Numbered from the stretch's first letter, positions 46,087 to 56,246 are shown. The stretch: DNA of 64,000 nt from Mangrovibacter plantisponsor (GCF_003182475.1 NZ_QGTS01000011.1:62001-126000), one strand, 5' to 3'. Notes: generated by a model from the sequence alone, not told the origin. Made by a program: numbers and translations.

Positions 46087-46653
46087 ATGAGTACCCCCCA
46101 AACGGTAACTGAAACGTGCTACGGTCTGGTCGATAACTCCGTAATAGAGAAAGCAGCGCGGATTAAGCTGCTTATCCTTGATGTCGATGGCGTGATGTCT
46201 GATGGCCTCATTTATATGGGCAACAATGGTGAAGAGTTGAAAGCGTTCAATGTGCGGGACGGTTACGGCATTCGCTGCGCGCTGACATCAGGCATTGAAG
46301 TTGCCATTATTACCGGGCGTAAAGCAAAGTTACTGGAAGACCGTTGCCAGACACTGGGTATCACTCATCTTTGGCAAGGTCAAAGTGATAAGCGTATCGC
46401 TTACCAGTCTTTGCTTTCTCATCTGTCGTTGCAACCAGAAGACGTCGCTTATATTGGTGATGATCTGATCGACTGGCCAGTGATGTCACAAGTCGGTTTG
46501 AGTGTGGCTGTCGCTGACGCCCACCCACTGCTGCTCCCCCGAGCAGATTATGTCACGACGATTCCTGGTGGGCGCGGCGCAGTAAGAGAGGTTTGCGATA
46601 TCCTGCTACAGTCTCAGGGCAAACTTGAGCAGGCTACAGGGCAATCAATATGA
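46087..46653 (+). CDS. kdsC: KdsC, Kdo-8-phosphate phosphatase
   Basis: This 188-residue HAD-family C0 phosphatase removes phosphate from Kdo-8-phosphate. The nucleophile Asp32 and acid-base Asp34 are in LILDVDGVMSDG, and the metal Asp pair in YIGDDLIDWPVM. It overlaps lptC by 4 bp (ATGA), so the Kdo and Lpt genes are translationally coupled. Confidence 0.97.
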   Translation: MSTPQTVTETCYGLVDNSVIEKAARIKLLILDVDGVMSDGLIYMGNNGEELKAFNVRDGYGIRCALTSGIEVAIITGRKAKLLEDRCQTLGITHLWQGQSDKRIAYQSLLSHLSLQPEDVAYIGDDLIDWPVMSQVGLSVAVADAHPLLLPRADYVTTIPGGRGAVREVCDILLQSQGKLEQATGQSI

Positions 46654-47225
46654 GTAAAAGCAGACGTTGGGTCATTATCCTGCTTGCTCTGGTCGTTTTA
46701 ATTCTGCTGGGGATAAACCTCGCTGATACCGACAATAATTCGCAAGTACAGGTCAATAACAACGAGCCAACTTATCAGAGTGAGCACTCCGATACGGTTG
46801 TATATAATCCAGAAGGTGCGCTCAATTATCGCCTGATAGCAAAACATGTTGAATACTATTCAGATCAAGAGCTGACCTGGTTTACTGACCCCGTAGTGAC
46901 TTCATACGATACAAACAAAGTCGCGACCTGGTCTATCCGGGCAGACAAAGCAAAACTGACCAATGATCGGATGCTTTATCTCTACGGGCATGTTGAGTTG
47001 GATGCACTGACACCTGACTCACAGTTACGAAAAATCACCACCGATAACGCTCAGGTAAACCTGATAACTCAGGATGTTGCCTCCGATGATCTGGTGACGC
47101 TATATGGCACCACATTTAATTCCAGTGGTTTGAAAATGCGCGGCAACTTACGCAGTAAAACGGCCAAGCTGATTGAAAAGGTTAGAACTTCCTATGAAAT
47201 TCAAAATAAACAAACTCAGCCTTAA
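46650..47225 (+). CDS. lptC: LptC, LPS export bitopic inner-membrane protein
   Basis: This 191-residue protein, the same length as in E. coli, has one membrane helix (about 7-25) and a periplasmic beta-jellyroll that takes LPS from LptB2FG and passes it to LptA. Its last 32 bp overlap lptA in another frame, as in E. coli. Confidence 0.97.
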   Translation: MSKSRRWVIILLALVVLILLGINLADTDNNSQVQVNNNEPTYQSEHSDTVVYNPEGALNYRLIAKHVEYYSDQELTWFTDPVVTSYDTNKVATWSIRADKAKLTNDRMLYLYGHVELDALTPDSQLRKITTDNAQVNLITQDVASDDLVTLYGTTFNSSGLKMRGNLRSKTAKLIEKVRTSYEIQNKQTQP

Positions 47226-47745
47226 CGTTCTGGTAGCCGGTGCATTGTTTGCCGCCAGCCTCCCGGCATTTGCGTTAACTGGCGATACGGATCAGCCTAT
47301 CCATATCGAATCAGATCAGCAGTCTCTGGATATGCAGGGTAACATCGTCACCTTTACCGGTAATGTTGTTGTCACCCAGGGGAGCATCAAGATCAACGCA
47401 GACAAAGTCGTTGTGACACGCCCTGGCGGCGAAAAAGGTAAAGAAGTGATTGATGGCTATGGTAACCCGGCCACATTCTATCAAATGCAGGATAACGGCA
47501 AGCCGGTTAAAGGCCATGCCAGCCACATGCATTATGAACTGCAAAATGATTTTGTCGTTCTGACTGGCAAAGCTTATCTGGAGCAACTTGATAGTAATAT
47601 CACTGGCGATAAAATTACCTATCTGGTGAAAGAACAGAAAATGCAGGCGTTTAGCGACAAAGGTAAACGCGTGACGACCGTTCTGGTTCCGTCCCAACTT
47701 CAGGACAAGAAAGACCAGACAACTGCCCCTAAAAAGAGTAACTAA
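47194..47745 (+). CDS. lptA: LptA, periplasmic LPS bridge protein
   Basis: With ATG 47194 (MKFKINKLSLN) the protein has 183 residues (E. coli 185) and a signal peptide cut near residue 27 (PAFA). LptA polymerises to link LptC in the inner membrane to LptD in the outer membrane. The core HIESDQQSLDMQGN...VVVTRPGG is highly conserved. An earlier in-frame start inside lptC (47173) lacks homology. In E. coli a sigma-E promoter serves lptAB. Confidence 0.97.
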   Translation: MKFKINKLSLNVLVAGALFAASLPAFALTGDTDQPIHIESDQQSLDMQGNIVTFTGNVVVTQGSIKINADKVVVTRPGGEKGKEVIDGYGNPATFYQMQDNGKPVKGHASHMHYELQNDFVVLTGKAYLEQLDSNITGDKITYLVKEQKMQAFSDKGKRVTTVLVPSQLQDKKDQTTAPKKSN

Positions 47746-47751
47746 TTCAGT

Positions 47752-48477
47752 ATGGCAACACTTACAGCGAAAAACCTGGCGAAGGCCTATAAAGGGCGCC
47801 GGGTCGTCGAAGATGTCAGTTTAACTGTGAACTCTGGCGAAATCGTTGGCCTGCTGGGGCCTAACGGTGCGGGGAAAACCACCACGTTTTACATGGTAGT
47901 GGGTATTGTTCCGCGCGACGCTGGTAATATCACCATTGACGATGAAGACATCAGCCTGTTACCGCTTCATGCCCGTGCCCGCAGAGGGATTGGCTATCTG
48001 CCGCAGGAAGCATCTATTTTCCGGCGTCTCAGCGTGTACGATAACCTGATGGCGGTGTTACAAATTCGCGATGACCTCTCCAGCGAACAACGTGTTGATC
48101 GGGCAAATGAGTTGATGGAGGAATTTCACATCGAACATCTGCGCGACAGCCTCGGGCAATCGCTGTCAGGTGGTGAACGCCGTCGTGTAGAGATTGCGCG
48201 AGCACTGGCTGCTAATCCGAAGTTCATTCTGCTGGATGAACCCTTCGCAGGGGTTGACCCCATCTCGGTTATCGACATAAAACGTATTATCGAACATCTG
48301 CGTGACAGCGGTCTGGGCGTATTGATTACCGACCACAACGTGCGCGAAACACTGGCGGTTTGTGAACGGGCTTATATCGTCAGCCAGGGTCACCTTATTG
48401 CCCATGGTACACCAGGCGAAATTCTCGAAGACGAGCATGTGAAGCGGGTATATCTTGGGGAAGAGTTCAGACTCTGA
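47752..48477 (+). CDS. lptB: LptB, ATPase of the LPS exporter
   Basis: This 241-residue ABC ATPase powers LptB2FGC. Walker [13 protein letters not shown] is near residues 36-47, the signature is LSGGERRR, Walker B is [13 protein letters not shown] and the switch His is in ITDHNVRET. Length and sequence match E. coli. It is 6 bp after lptA and 161 bp before rpoN. Confidence 0.98.
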   Translation: MATLTAKNLAKAYKGRRVVEDVSLTVNSGEIVGLLGPNGAGKTTTFYMVVGIVPRDAGNITIDDEDISLLPLHARARRGIGYLPQEASIFRRLSVYDNLMAVLQIRDDLSSEQRVDRANELMEEFHIEHLRDSLGQSLSGGERRRVEIARALAANPKFILLDEPFAGVDPISVIDIKRIIEHLRDSGLGVLITDHNVRETLAVCERAYIVSQGHLIAHGTPGEILEDEHVKRVYLGEEFRL

Positions 48478-48638
48478 TAGGGTAAGCGTGACAGGATGTA
48501 AAAAAGAGTGAGTACACCTCGTATCAGGTTTGTTCGCTATTCGTTATCACTGTCACCGTTTCACTTTATCAGGAGAGTTTTTCTTTTTGCCAGGGCAGGT
48601 ATTATTAACGTATTGACCTGAGGAAGTATGCTCTGAAT

Positions 48639-50072
48639 ATGAAGCAAGGTTTGCAACTAAAGCTTAGTCAACAGCTTGCCATGACGCCTCAGCTACAACA
48701 GGCCATTCGCCTGTTGCAACTGTCTACGCTGGAACTGCAGCAAGAACTCCAGCAAGCGCTGGAAAATAATCCGCTGCTTGAGCAAACCGATTTTCATGAA
48801 GAAGTGGAAACTCAGGATGCCCAGGATAGTGAATCGCTGGATACCCGGGAAGCGCTTGAGCAAAAAGACATGCCTGAAGAGCTGCCTCTGGATGCGAGCT
48901 GGGATGAAATCTATACCGCCGGGACACCATCAGGAACCGGGGCAGATTACATTGATGATGAACTACCTGTTTATCAGGGTGAGACGACTCAAACATTGCA
49001 GGATTACCTGATGTGGCAAGTGGAGCTGACTCCGTTTTCTGATACTGACAGGGCAATTGCCACATCGATTGTCGATGCCGTAGATGAAACAGGTTATCTC
49101 ACCGTTCCCGTTGAAGATATTCTGGAAAGCATGGGCGATGAAACCATCACGCTGGATGAAATTGAGGCCGTACTCAAGCGAGTACAGCGATTTGATCCTG
49201 TGGGGGTTGCTGCCCGTGATTTACGTGATTGTTTGCTTATCCAGCTTTCACAGTTCTCCCGTGAAACACCTTTTATTGAAGAAGCCCGGCAGATAATCAA
49301 CGGGCATCTCGATCTTCTGGCAAACCATGACTTCCGCACACTGATGAAAGTCACGCGTCTTAAAGAAGATGTGCTGAAAGATGCGATGGTGCTGATCTTG
49401 TCTCTTGACCCTCGCCCTGGCCAGTCCATTCACACCACTGAACCTGAATACGTTATTCCGGATGTGTTGGTTCGCAAACATAAAGGGCGCTGGACAGTCG
49501 AACTGAATTCCGACAGTATTCCCCGCTTGTCCATCAACCAGCATTACGCCTCTATGTGCAACAATTCGCGTAATGACAGTGACAGCCAGTTCATCCGCAG
49601 TAATTTGCAGGAAGCGAAATGGTTAATCAAAAGTCTGGAAAGCCGCAATGAAACACTGCTCAAAGTCAGCCAGTGTATTGTTGAGCAACAACAGGCTTTT
49701 TTCGAAAATGGCGAAGAATACATGAAGCCAATGGTGCTGGCAGATATTGCTCAGGCGGTGGAAATGCACGAATCAACGATTTCGCGCGTTACCACGCAAA
49801 AATACCTGCACAGCCCACGGGGCATTTTTGAGCTGAAATATTTCTTCTCCAGCCATGTGAACACCGAAGGTGGGGGCGAAGCCTCTTCCACGGCTATTCG
49901 TGCGCTGGTGAAGAAGTTGATTGCCGCAGAAAACCCGGCAAAACCACTTAGTGATAGTAAACTGACTTCTATGTTATCTGATCAAGGTATCATGGTGGCG
50001 CGGCGCACTGTCGCAAAATACCGCGAGTCTTTATCCATACCGCCGTCGAACCAGCGTAAACAATTGGTTTGA
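48639..50072 (+). CDS. rpoN: RpoN, sigma-54 factor
   Basis: This 477-residue sigma factor, the same length as in E. coli, directs transcription from -24/-12 promoters with AAA+ activators, mainly nitrogen-related. Region I is Gln/Leu-rich (1-50), region II acidic (about 55-110), then the core-binding domain and the C-terminal RpoN box [10 protein letters not shown] near residues 454-463. hpf begins 22 bp after the stop. Confidence 0.98.
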   Translation: MKQGLQLKLSQQLAMTPQLQQAIRLLQLSTLELQQELQQALENNPLLEQTDFHEEVETQDAQDSESLDTREALEQKDMPEELPLDASWDEIYTAGTPSGTGADYIDDELPVYQGETTQTLQDYLMWQVELTPFSDTDRAIATSIVDAVDETGYLTVPVEDILESMGDETITLDEIEAVLKRVQRFDPVGVAARDLRDCLLIQLSQFSRETPFIEEARQIINGHLDLLANHDFRTLMKVTRLKEDVLKDAMVLILSLDPRPGQSIHTTEPEYVIPDVLVRKHKGRWTVELNSDSIPRLSINQHYASMCNNSRNDSDSQFIRSNLQEAKWLIKSLESRNETLLKVSQCIVEQQQAFFENGEEYMKPMVLADIAQAVEMHESTISRVTTQKYLHSPRGIFELKYFFSSHVNTEGGGEASSTAIRALVKKLIAAENPAKPLSDSKLTSMLSDQGIMVARRTVAKYRESLSIPPSNQRKQLV

Positions 50073-50094
50073 CTTAACCGATAAGGAAGACAAT

Positions 50095-50382
50095 ATGCAA
50101 CTCAATATCACAGGACAGAATGTCGAGATTACTGAAGCTATGCGCGAATTCGTCAACACAAAGTTCGCCAAACTGGAGCAGTATTTCGAAAGGATCAACC
50201 AGGTCTATATTGTGTTGAAAGTGGAAAAAGTCACTCAAACAGCGGATGCAACGCTTCATGTAAATGGCGGTGAGTTGCATGCCAGTGCCGAAGGCCAGGA
50301 TATGTATGCCGCAATTGACGGTTTGATAGATAAACTCGCCCGTCAGTTAACCAAACACAAAGATAAACTGAAACAGCATTGA
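50095..50382 (+). CDS. hpf: Hpf, short-type ribosome hibernation promoting factor
   Basis: This 95-residue protein is the short HPF form typical of gamma-proteobacteria. With RMF it converts 70S ribosomes into inactive 100S dimers in stationary phase. The conserved ITGQNVEITEAMR and AIDGLIDKLARQL are visible. It is preceded by AAGGAAG and followed by a strong hairpin before ptsN. Confidence 0.97.
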   Translation: MQLNITGQNVEITEAMREFVNTKFAKLEQYFERINQVYIVLKVEKVTQTADATLHVNGGELHASAEGQDMYAAIDGLIDKLARQLTKHKDKLKQH

Positions 50383-50407
50383 TGACCCAGGTATTTCCCT
50401 GAATCTC

Positions 50408-50439
50408 AGCGGCCCGTTATCGCAGGATAGCGGGCCGCT
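50408..50439 (+). other. GC-rich hairpin between hpf and ptsN
   Basis: AGCGGCCCG pairs with CGGGCCGCT, with an additional TTATC/GGATA pairing inside, 26 bp upstream of ptsN. No T-run follows, so this is more likely an mRNA processing or stability element than a terminator. Confidence 0.6.
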
Positions 50440-50464
50440 GGCACAGAGGGTGCCAGGTGGAGCT

Positions 50465-50950
50465 ATGATGAATAATGATTCCGCGCTGCAACTCAGCGCT
50501 GTCCTGAACCAGGAATGTACGCGTAATAACGTGCATTGTCAGAGCAAAAAACGTGCTCTGGAAATCGTCAGTGAACTGGCGGCTAAGCAGTTAGGCCTTC
50601 CGTCACAAGCGGTTTTTGATGCTGTACTAACCCGTGAGCGCATGGGAAGTACCGGTATTGGCAATGGTATCGCTATCCCGCACGGTAAACTGGAAGAAGA
50701 CACATTACGTGCCGTAGGTGTATTTATCCGTCTGGAAACACCCATACCTTTCGATGCCATTGATAACCAGCCAGTTGATCTCTTGTTCGCTTTGCTGGTT
50801 CCGGCAGACCAAACTAAAACACACTTACATACATTGTCGCTGGTCGCCAAAAAACTGGCTGACAAAACTATTTGCCGTCAGCTCCGTATGGCGCAAACGG
50901 ATGAAGAGTTATTTAACATTATTACTGATGCAGGAAATGCAGGAGCCTGA
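50465..50950 (+). CDS. ptsN: PtsN, nitrogen-PTS enzyme IIA (EIIA-Ntr)
   Basis: Started at the first of two adjacent ATGs (50465, preceded by GGTGGAG) the protein has 161 residues (E. coli 163). It receives phosphate from Npr at His73 (GIAIPHGKL). The unphosphorylated form regulates K+ transport and, through partners, other processes. It belongs to the conserved rpoN-hpf-ptsN-rapZ-npr cluster. GTG 50450 is a weaker alternative start. Confidence 0.96.
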   Translation: MMNNDSALQLSAVLNQECTRNNVHCQSKKRALEIVSELAAKQLGLPSQAVFDAVLTRERMGSTGIGNGIAIPHGKLEEDTLRAVGVFIRLETPIPFDAIDNQPVDLLFALLVPADQTKTHLHTLSLVAKKLADKTICRQLRMAQTDEELFNIITDAGNAGA

Positions 50951-51030
50951 TTCAGGCGCAGTAATCATGCAATAACACCACAAGATACCCATAAAAATTT
51001 GGAGTGCAGCAGGCCAACACCGTAGACGTC

Positions 51031-51125
51031 ACTGGCTTTATATGCCAGTTAGCAACGTAATAGGTTGCTGGTGAAGGCCATCAGGGTGCCTCTCAGGGAT
51101 GAGAGAGATAAATATCGCCACCCTG
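51031..51125 (+). other. Structured leader upstream of rapZ
   Basis: Three hairpins can be drawn in the 220-bp ptsN-rapZ gap: ACTGGC/GCCAGT (51031-51049), AGCAAC/GTTGCT (51051-51069) and CAGGGTG/CACCCTG (51082-51125) with an inner CTCTC/GAGAG arm. Together they nearly fill the leader before the rapZ ribosome-binding site. No function is known to me. Confidence 0.5.
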
Positions 51126-51170
51126 TGCAAACCGATAACGGGTATATTCAGACTGGGGGAGAGACCGTTC

Positions 51171-52025
51171 ATGGTGCTGATGATTGTCAGCGGCCGCTCA
51201 GGTTCAGGGAAATCCGTAGCCTTGCGTGCTCTGGAAGATATGGGGTTTTACTGTGTAGATAACCTGCCAGTTGTGTTGCTACCCGATTTAGCCCACACAT
51301 TATCTGACAGGCAAACGTCTGCGGCAGTCAGTATTGATGTACGCAATATGCCCGAATCTCCGGAAATTTTTGAACAGGCAATGCGTAATTTGCCTGATAC
51401 CTTTTCGCCGCAACTTCTGTTCCTTGATGCTGACCGTAATACGCTGATTCGACGCTACAGTGACACAAGGCGTCTTCATCCGCTGTCCAGTAAGAATCTG
51501 TCACTGGAAAGTGCGATCGATGAAGAAAATGATCTGCTGGAGCCACTGCGATCCCGGGCCGATCTGATTGTTGATACTTCGGAAATGTCAGTTCATGAAC
51601 TGGCAGAAATGCTGCGAACCCGGCTGCTGGGTAAACGTGAGCGTGAACTCACCATGGTATTTGAATCATTCGGTTTTAAACACGGCATACCTATCGACGC
51701 AGATTACGTTTTTGATGTTCGCTTTCTGCCAAACCCGCACTGGGATCCCAAACTACGCCCGATGACCGGTCTGGATAAACCTGTCGCTGCCTTTTTGGAC
51801 CGCCATACCGAAGTGCATAACTTTATTTACCAGACACGCAGCTACCTTGAGTTATGGTTACCCATGCTGGAGACAAATAACCGTAGCTACCTGACAGTTG
51901 CTATTGGTTGTACTGGTGGTAAGCACCGTTCTGTTTATGTTGCAGAACAATTAGCCGACTATTTCCGCTCACGCGGTAAAAATGTCCAGTCACGTCATCG
52001 CACGTTGGAAAAACGCAAAACATGA
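51171..52025 (+). CDS. rapZ: RapZ, RNase adapter protein for GlmZ
   Basis: With ATG 51171 the protein has 284 residues as in E. coli and is nearly identical. RapZ binds the sRNA GlmZ and presents it to RNase E; when glucosamine-6-phosphate is scarce GlmY sequesters RapZ and glmS is expressed. Walker A GRSGSGKS is at residues 8-15; the C-terminal domain binds RNA and ends in a basic KIM-like tail ([10 protein letters not shown]). It overlaps npr by 4 bp. Confidence 0.97.
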   Translation: MVLMIVSGRSGSGKSVALRALEDMGFYCVDNLPVVLLPDLAHTLSDRQTSAAVSIDVRNMPESPEIFEQAMRNLPDTFSPQLLFLDADRNTLIRRYSDTRRLHPLSSKNLSLESAIDEENDLLEPLRSRADLIVDTSEMSVHELAEMLRTRLLGKRERELTMVFESFGFKHGIPIDADYVFDVRFLPNPHWDPKLRPMTGLDKPVAAFLDRHTEVHNFIYQTRSYLELWLPMLETNNRSYLTVAIGCTGGKHRSVYVAEQLADYFRSRGKNVQSRHRTLEKRKT

Positions 52026-52294
52026 CCGTAAAACAAACTGTTGAACTCACCAATCGTTTAGGCATGCATGCTCGCCCGGCAATGAAGCTCTTTGAACTGG
52101 TACAAAGTTTTGATGCCGAAGTGTTACTGCGCAATGAAACTGGAACTGAAGCAGAAGCCAGCAGTGTAATTGCACTGCTTATGCTGGATTCTGCCAAAGG
52201 TGGGCACATTGAAGTAGAAGCAACCGGGCCACAGGAAGAGGAAGCCCTTGCCGCCGTTATCGCGCTATTCAATGCGGGTTTCGACGAGGATTAA
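52022..52294 (+). CDS. npr: Npr (PtsO), nitrogen-PTS phosphocarrier
   Basis: This 90-residue HPr-like protein passes phosphate from enzyme I-Ntr (PtsP) to PtsN. The phosphorylated His16 is in [10 protein letters not shown]. The start overlaps the rapZ stop (ATGA). It ends the rpoN cluster and converges on mtgA, 7 bp away. Confidence 0.97.
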   Translation: MTVKQTVELTNRLGMHARPAMKLFELVQSFDAEVLLRNETGTEAEASSVIALLMLDSAKGGHIEVEATGPQEEEALAAVIALFNAGFDED

Positions 52295-52301
52295 CTCCAG
52301 G

Positions 52302-53030
52302 CTAGTTCAGCTTGTGCTCTGCCAGGAAGCTTTCCCCACCCAATTGCCTCATCTGGCGGAGTATCCATTGTTGCCTGGCGCGAACATACCCAGAAGGAGC
52401 ACTGGCTTTATAAATAATCGGGTTGGGCAATACCGCAGCTAACAAAGCGGCCTCCGCTGGCGTCAGCCGGCTTGCAGGCTTGTGGAAATAATGTTTTGCA
52501 GCCGCCTCAACACCAAAGATGCCGTCACCAAACTCCGCTACATTCAGGTAAACCGTTAATATTCGGCGCTTACCCCACAGCAATTCAATGCCAACCGTTA
52601 ACCCGGCCTCCAGGCCTTTACGCACCCAGGAACGCCCATCCCACAAAAACATATTTTTGGCTGTTTGCTGAGATAATGTTGATGCGCCACGTATTCGGTT
52701 TTCATGGCGCTCGTTATGAGCCAGCGCTTTCTGAATCGCTCCAACATCAAAACCCCAGTGTTCCGGGAATTTTTGATCTTCAGCCGCAATAACCGCAATC
52801 GCCATCCAGGGAGAGATGTTATCCATGGATTCCCATGTTGAATGCGCAACATAGTGAAAATCGCCCGAAAACCATGCAGATACCTGGCGTTCCACCATCA
52901 CAGCACTGAACGGGACAGGCAACACGCGAAACAGTAGTATTAATGACAGCCAAAAACCAACAAGCCCCAGAACACCAAACAAGATGTACCGTTTCACTCT
53001 TGCTAACAACCCCTTACTGCCTCGGCTCAT
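52302..53030 (-). CDS. mtgA: MtgA, monofunctional peptidoglycan glycosyltransferase
   Basis: With ATG 53030 the protein has 242 residues as in E. coli; a TTG two codons upstream is possible but unlikely. A membrane helix (about 15-36) anchors a GT51 domain that polymerises glycan strands. The catalytic Glu is in [14 protein letters not shown], and [12 protein letters not shown] and KRKI-like [11 protein letters not shown] motifs are present. It overlaps the elbB stop by 4 bp. Confidence 0.96.
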   Translation of the reverse strand: MSRGSKGLLARVKRYILFGVLGLVGFWLSLILLFRVLPVPFSAVMVERQVSAWFSGDFHYVAHSTWESMDNISPWMAIAVIAAEDQKFPEHWGFDVGAIQKALAHNERHENRIRGASTLSQQTAKNMFLWDGRSWVRKGLEAGLTVGIELLWGKRRILTVYLNVAEFGDGIFGVEAAAKHYFHKPASRLTPAEAALLAAVLPNPIIYKASAPSGYVRARQQWILRQMRQLGGESFLAEHKLN

Positions 53031-53680
53031 TGGCAAAGAACCAGAACACGGGAAACCAGTTTCTCAATACCCTGTGCGGCTTCATCAATACTTTTCGCCA
53101 GCATATAGGCCGGTGTGGTTACCACTTTTTGGTCTTCATCCACCACAATATCCTCTACCGGGCAAGGAACGTGTTCCCCGCCCATCTCTTCCACTAATTC
53201 AGCAGTGTCAACATCTGTACCAATAGTCAGCCGAACAGGTGTTTCAAGAATATGAGGAAGCATAGCAGGTGCAATACAGATAAAACCAAGTGGTTTTCCT
53301 GCTGCATGACAATCTCTGGCCAGGGCCTTCAGTGCCGGGTCAACGGAGCATTCCGCACCAGCAACAGCAAAGTTACTGAGGTTCTTGGCAGCACCAAACC
53401 CGCCAGGCACAATAAGTGCATCCAGTTCTGCCGCCCGGGCCTGGCTGAGAGAGCTCACCTGCCCCCGGGTAATACGTGCAGCTTCAACCAGGCAGTTACG
53501 TGTTTCCGGCATCGCCTCACCGGTGAGGTGATTTACCACGTCATACTGTGTTTTATCTGGAGCAAAACAAATGGCTTCTGCTCCTGCCCGGGCAATTGCC
53601 AGTAAAGTGAGGACTGCTTCATGAATCTCTGAGCCGTCATAGACACCCGCACCACACAGAACTACGCCAATTTTTTTCAT
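53027..53680 (-). CDS. elbB: ElbB, DJ-1/PfpI-family glyoxalase-like protein
   Basis: This 217-residue protein has a class I glutamine-amidotransferase-like (DJ-1/PfpI) fold. The N-terminal [16 protein letters not shown] and the nucleophile-elbow region [14 protein letters not shown] match E. coli ElbB, for which weak glyoxalase III activity and a link to isoprenoid metabolism have been reported. It is upstream of mtgA with a 4-bp overlap and divergent from the arcZ promoter. Confidence 0.94.
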   Translation of the reverse strand: MKKIGVVLCGAGVYDGSEIHEAVLTLLAIARAGAEAICFAPDKTQYDVVNHLTGEAMPETRNCLVEAARITRGQVSSLSQARAAELDALIVPGGFGAAKNLSNFAVAGAECSVDPALKALARDCHAAGKPLGFICIAPAMLPHILETPVRLTIGTDVDTAELVEEMGGEHVPCPVEDIVVDEDQKVVTTPAYMLAKSIDEAAQGIEKLVSRVLVLCQ

Positions 53681-53799
53681 ACAAATTCTCTTTGTGCCGC
53701 TGTCAAATCGTTAAATAAAATGCTATTAAGACGCTATGCTTCACACATTTTACTGATTCATGTAACAACTAATTTAAGTTTTGCTATCTTATGGCTGAG

Positions 53800-53920
53800 T
53801 TGTGTGAGGAATTTCTCGTCTCGCCTCGTTAAAACATAAACCAATACTCTGCGGGACGTCAGTTTCCCTGGTGTTGGCGCAGTATTCGCGCACCCCGGTT
53901 AATCCGGGGTCATTTTTTTT
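53800..53920 (+). ncRNA. arcZ: ArcZ, Hfq-dependent sRNA
   Basis: The stretch from TTTCCCTGGTGTTGGCGCAG (53863) to the terminator is almost identical to the 3' half of E. coli ArcZ, including the processed form and its seed region. It lies, as in E. coli, between elbB and arcB. The 5' end is set by length (about 121 nt) and is uncertain. ArcZ activates rpoS translation and represses motility genes and arcB; in E. coli ArcA-P represses arcZ. The terminator stem ACCCCGG/CCGGGGT with eight T's lies partly in the arcB 3' end. Confidence 0.93.
53892..53920 (+). terminator. ArcZ terminator
   Basis: A 7-bp stem with a TTAAT loop is followed by CA and eight T's. The T-run covers the arcB stop codon and its last Lys codons on the opposite strand. 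Confidence 0.93.
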
Positions 53921-56246
53921 CAGCATCGGCAACCCATTTTTCCAGCGCAGCGATATCGTTGCGCCATTCGTGCCGAATCTCCTCTATCCATTCACCAGCA
54001 TTATCCCACCAGGCGGGTAAATCCGGAGACTGCACTTGCTGTGCCAGTTGCTGAATATGCCGTAACCCCACAGAGCCTGCGGCACCTTTGATTTTATGGC
54101 CCTCGTCAACAATGCCTTTCTGGTCCCGTGCAGTCCAGTTTGATTCCAGCACACTTAAATAGCCCGGCATCATTTTCTCAAACATCGCCAGCCCGTCACG
54201 AATCAGTTTTGGCCCGACTAACTCCATATACTGTTCGAGCATTGGCAGATCCAGGATAGCTTGTTTTTTATCATCAGCTTCAAGATTATTCACGCCATCC
54301 TCCGGTGCGGTATGTGCGTCCCAAAACTTCTTGATCATCGCGGTTAAAGCAGACACAGATAATGGCTTACTCAATACATCGTCCATGCCGGCATCCAGAT
54401 ACTCTTTTTTATCTTTAAGTACATTGGCGGTTAACGCAACTAACGGTGGTAATTCATCCCGTGTAAATGTTTGCGTTAATTTACGGGCAATATCCAGCCC
54501 GGTCATATCCGGCAACTGAATATCCAATAAAACTAAATCGTATTCACCGGGAATAAATGTCGCCAGAGCTTCTTTACCGGTCATTGCCACATCAACGGAG
54601 TTGCCCATTTTTTCCAGCACTGAACGGGCGACAATCACATTCAGTTCAATATCTTCCACCAACAGAATATGAAGAGCAGGCAGAGGCAACTCATCGTCAT
54701 CTTCTTCATCCACTTCATCATGAACGGAAGGAGCATGTACTGTGAGGGTAAACAATGCGCCTTCACCTGGTTTACTGGAAACAGTGATATCCCCTCCCAT
54801 ACTTTTCGCCAGGCGACGAGATACCGCCAGGCCAATTCCGGTACCGGTTGCAGGCTTCCCACCCTGTTCGTCTTTCACCTGGTAATACATAGCGAAAATT
54901 TTATCCTGCTCACCGGGAGGAATACCAATACCCGAATCCTGAACTTCAAAGCGCATTATCTGGTCATCCTGATAGCTGACCTGCACCCGCACTTCTCCTT
55001 TACGGGTAAATTTCACCGCATTACTAATCAGATTCCACAGAATTTGCCGCAGGCGTGTGCCATCTGCGATTATTTTATGCGGCAACGGCTGCGAGGTTTC
55101 CATTACAAAACGCAGCCCTTTTTGCTGAGCCTGCAGGCCGGAGAGGTTTTCGAGGTCAGAAAGGAAACCGGTAAAATCAATTGGCTGGTTATCCAGTTGC
55201 ACTTTGCGGCGTTCAATTTTATCCATATCGATAATATCATTGAAGATATTACCCAGAGTGACGGCCGAAACATGCACGGTTTTCAGGTACTTTTCTTGTT
55301 CTGGGGTCAGGTCTGTATCCAGCAGAATACGGCTCAAACCGACGATCCCGTTCAGTGGCGTACGCAATTCATGGCTGATAGTGGAAATAAACGTTGTTTT
55401 ATCCCGGCTGGCGCGCTCAAGGGCATCCTGATAACGCTTACGCTCAGTGATATCACGCCCAAACCCCATCAGACCATGCCGTTTACCTACACGGTCGTAG
55501 TAAGGCACTTTACGGATTTCAAAGCAGGCTTTGCGCCCATCGGGGTAATCCAGCCACTGTTCATAGGTGAGTGAAACATTATGGCGAAAGACTTTTTCGT
55601 CCGTTTCAATCACTTTCTCGGCCGCCTCCGTGGAATACACATCGGCCGGACGCAGACCAATGAGTTGTTTCTCACTTTTCCCGGTTAACAGCTCCATCGC
55701 CCGGTTGCACCCGGAGAACTCCTGATCTTCATTGCGATAAAACACCAAATCTGGTGATGCATCGAGGAATGAACGTAAAAAAGAGGACTGTTGGGCCAGT
55801 TGGATCTGCGTTTGCTCACGCTCTTTTATTTCCAGTGTTAGCTGGTCAAGAACAGACTGGCGCTCTTTTTCCGCCCTTTCACGATCAGTAATCTCCTGAT
55901 TAAGCTGCGTGATATTGTTTTTTAGCTGAACATTAAGCGACAAATCGCGTTCACGCATCTCTTCCAGTTTTTCTACCAGGCGTGTCAGCCGTTGCCGGGA
56001 CTCCTCAATTTGCTCCACCACAACAGAGAGGAAATAGACCGCCCATGGCGTAATCAATAACCCGAAGAAGATAGAGCGGATAACATCAATACTCTCTACC
56101 TGACCGCGCAACACCATAGTGACAGCCATCTGAACAACAATAGCCAGGACTACCAGCGCAAACGCTAACAACAGGGAAAAACGCACCAGACCCAATTTCA
56201 TCATCAGGTCTACATAATATTGCGCCAGCTTACGGATTTGATTCAT
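53910..56246 (-). CDS. arcB: ArcB, tripartite anoxic redox sensor kinase
   Basis: This 778-residue hybrid kinase, the same length as in E. coli, senses the quinone redox state and phosphorylates ArcA. It has two membrane helices (about 23-45 and 58-77), a coiled coil with leucine-zipper character (about 78-150), a PAS domain with the redox Cys180 and Cys241, the HisKA domain with His292 (TISHELRTPLNG), an ATPase domain, a receiver domain (Asp near 576, LLDIQLPD) and an Hpt domain (His near 717, EGHKIKGAAGS). It converges on arcZ. Confidence 0.97.
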   Translation of the reverse strand: MNQIRKLAQYYVDLMMKLGLVRFSLLLAFALVVLAIVVQMAVTMVLRGQVESIDVIRSIFFGLLITPWAVYFLSVVVEQIEESRQRLTRLVEKLEEMRERDLSLNVQLKNNITQLNQEITDRERAEKERQSVLDQLTLEIKEREQTQIQLAQQSSFLRSFLDASPDLVFYRNEDQEFSGCNRAMELLTGKSEKQLIGLRPADVYSTEAAEKVIETDEKVFRHNVSLTYEQWLDYPDGRKACFEIRKVPYYDRVGKRHGLMGFGRDITERKRYQDALERASRDKTTFISTISHELRTPLNGIVGLSRILLDTDLTPEQEKYLKTVHVSAVTLGNIFNDIIDMDKIERRKVQLDNQPIDFTGFLSDLENLSGLQAQQKGLRFVMETSQPLPHKIIADGTRLRQILWNLISNAVKFTRKGEVRVQVSYQDDQIMRFEVQDSGIGIPPGEQDKIFAMYYQVKDEQGGKPATGTGIGLAVSRRLAKSMGGDITVSSKPGEGALFTLTVHAPSVHDEVDEEDDDELPLPALHILLVEDIELNVIVARSVLEKMGNSVDVAMTGKEALATFIPGEYDLVLLDIQLPDMTGLDIARKLTQTFTRDELPPLVALTANVLKDKKEYLDAGMDDVLSKPLSVSALTAMIKKFWDAHTAPEDGVNNLEADDKKQAILDLPMLEQYMELVGPKLIRDGLAMFEKMMPGYLSVLESNWTARDQKGIVDEGHKIKGAAGSVGLRHIQQLAQQVQSPDLPAWWDNAGEWIEEIRHEWRNDIAALEKWVADAEKK

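Noticed and set aside
54669-55574. 301-codon open frame opposite arcB
   Set aside because: It lies entirely within arcB on the other strand, with no family resemblance or start signal.
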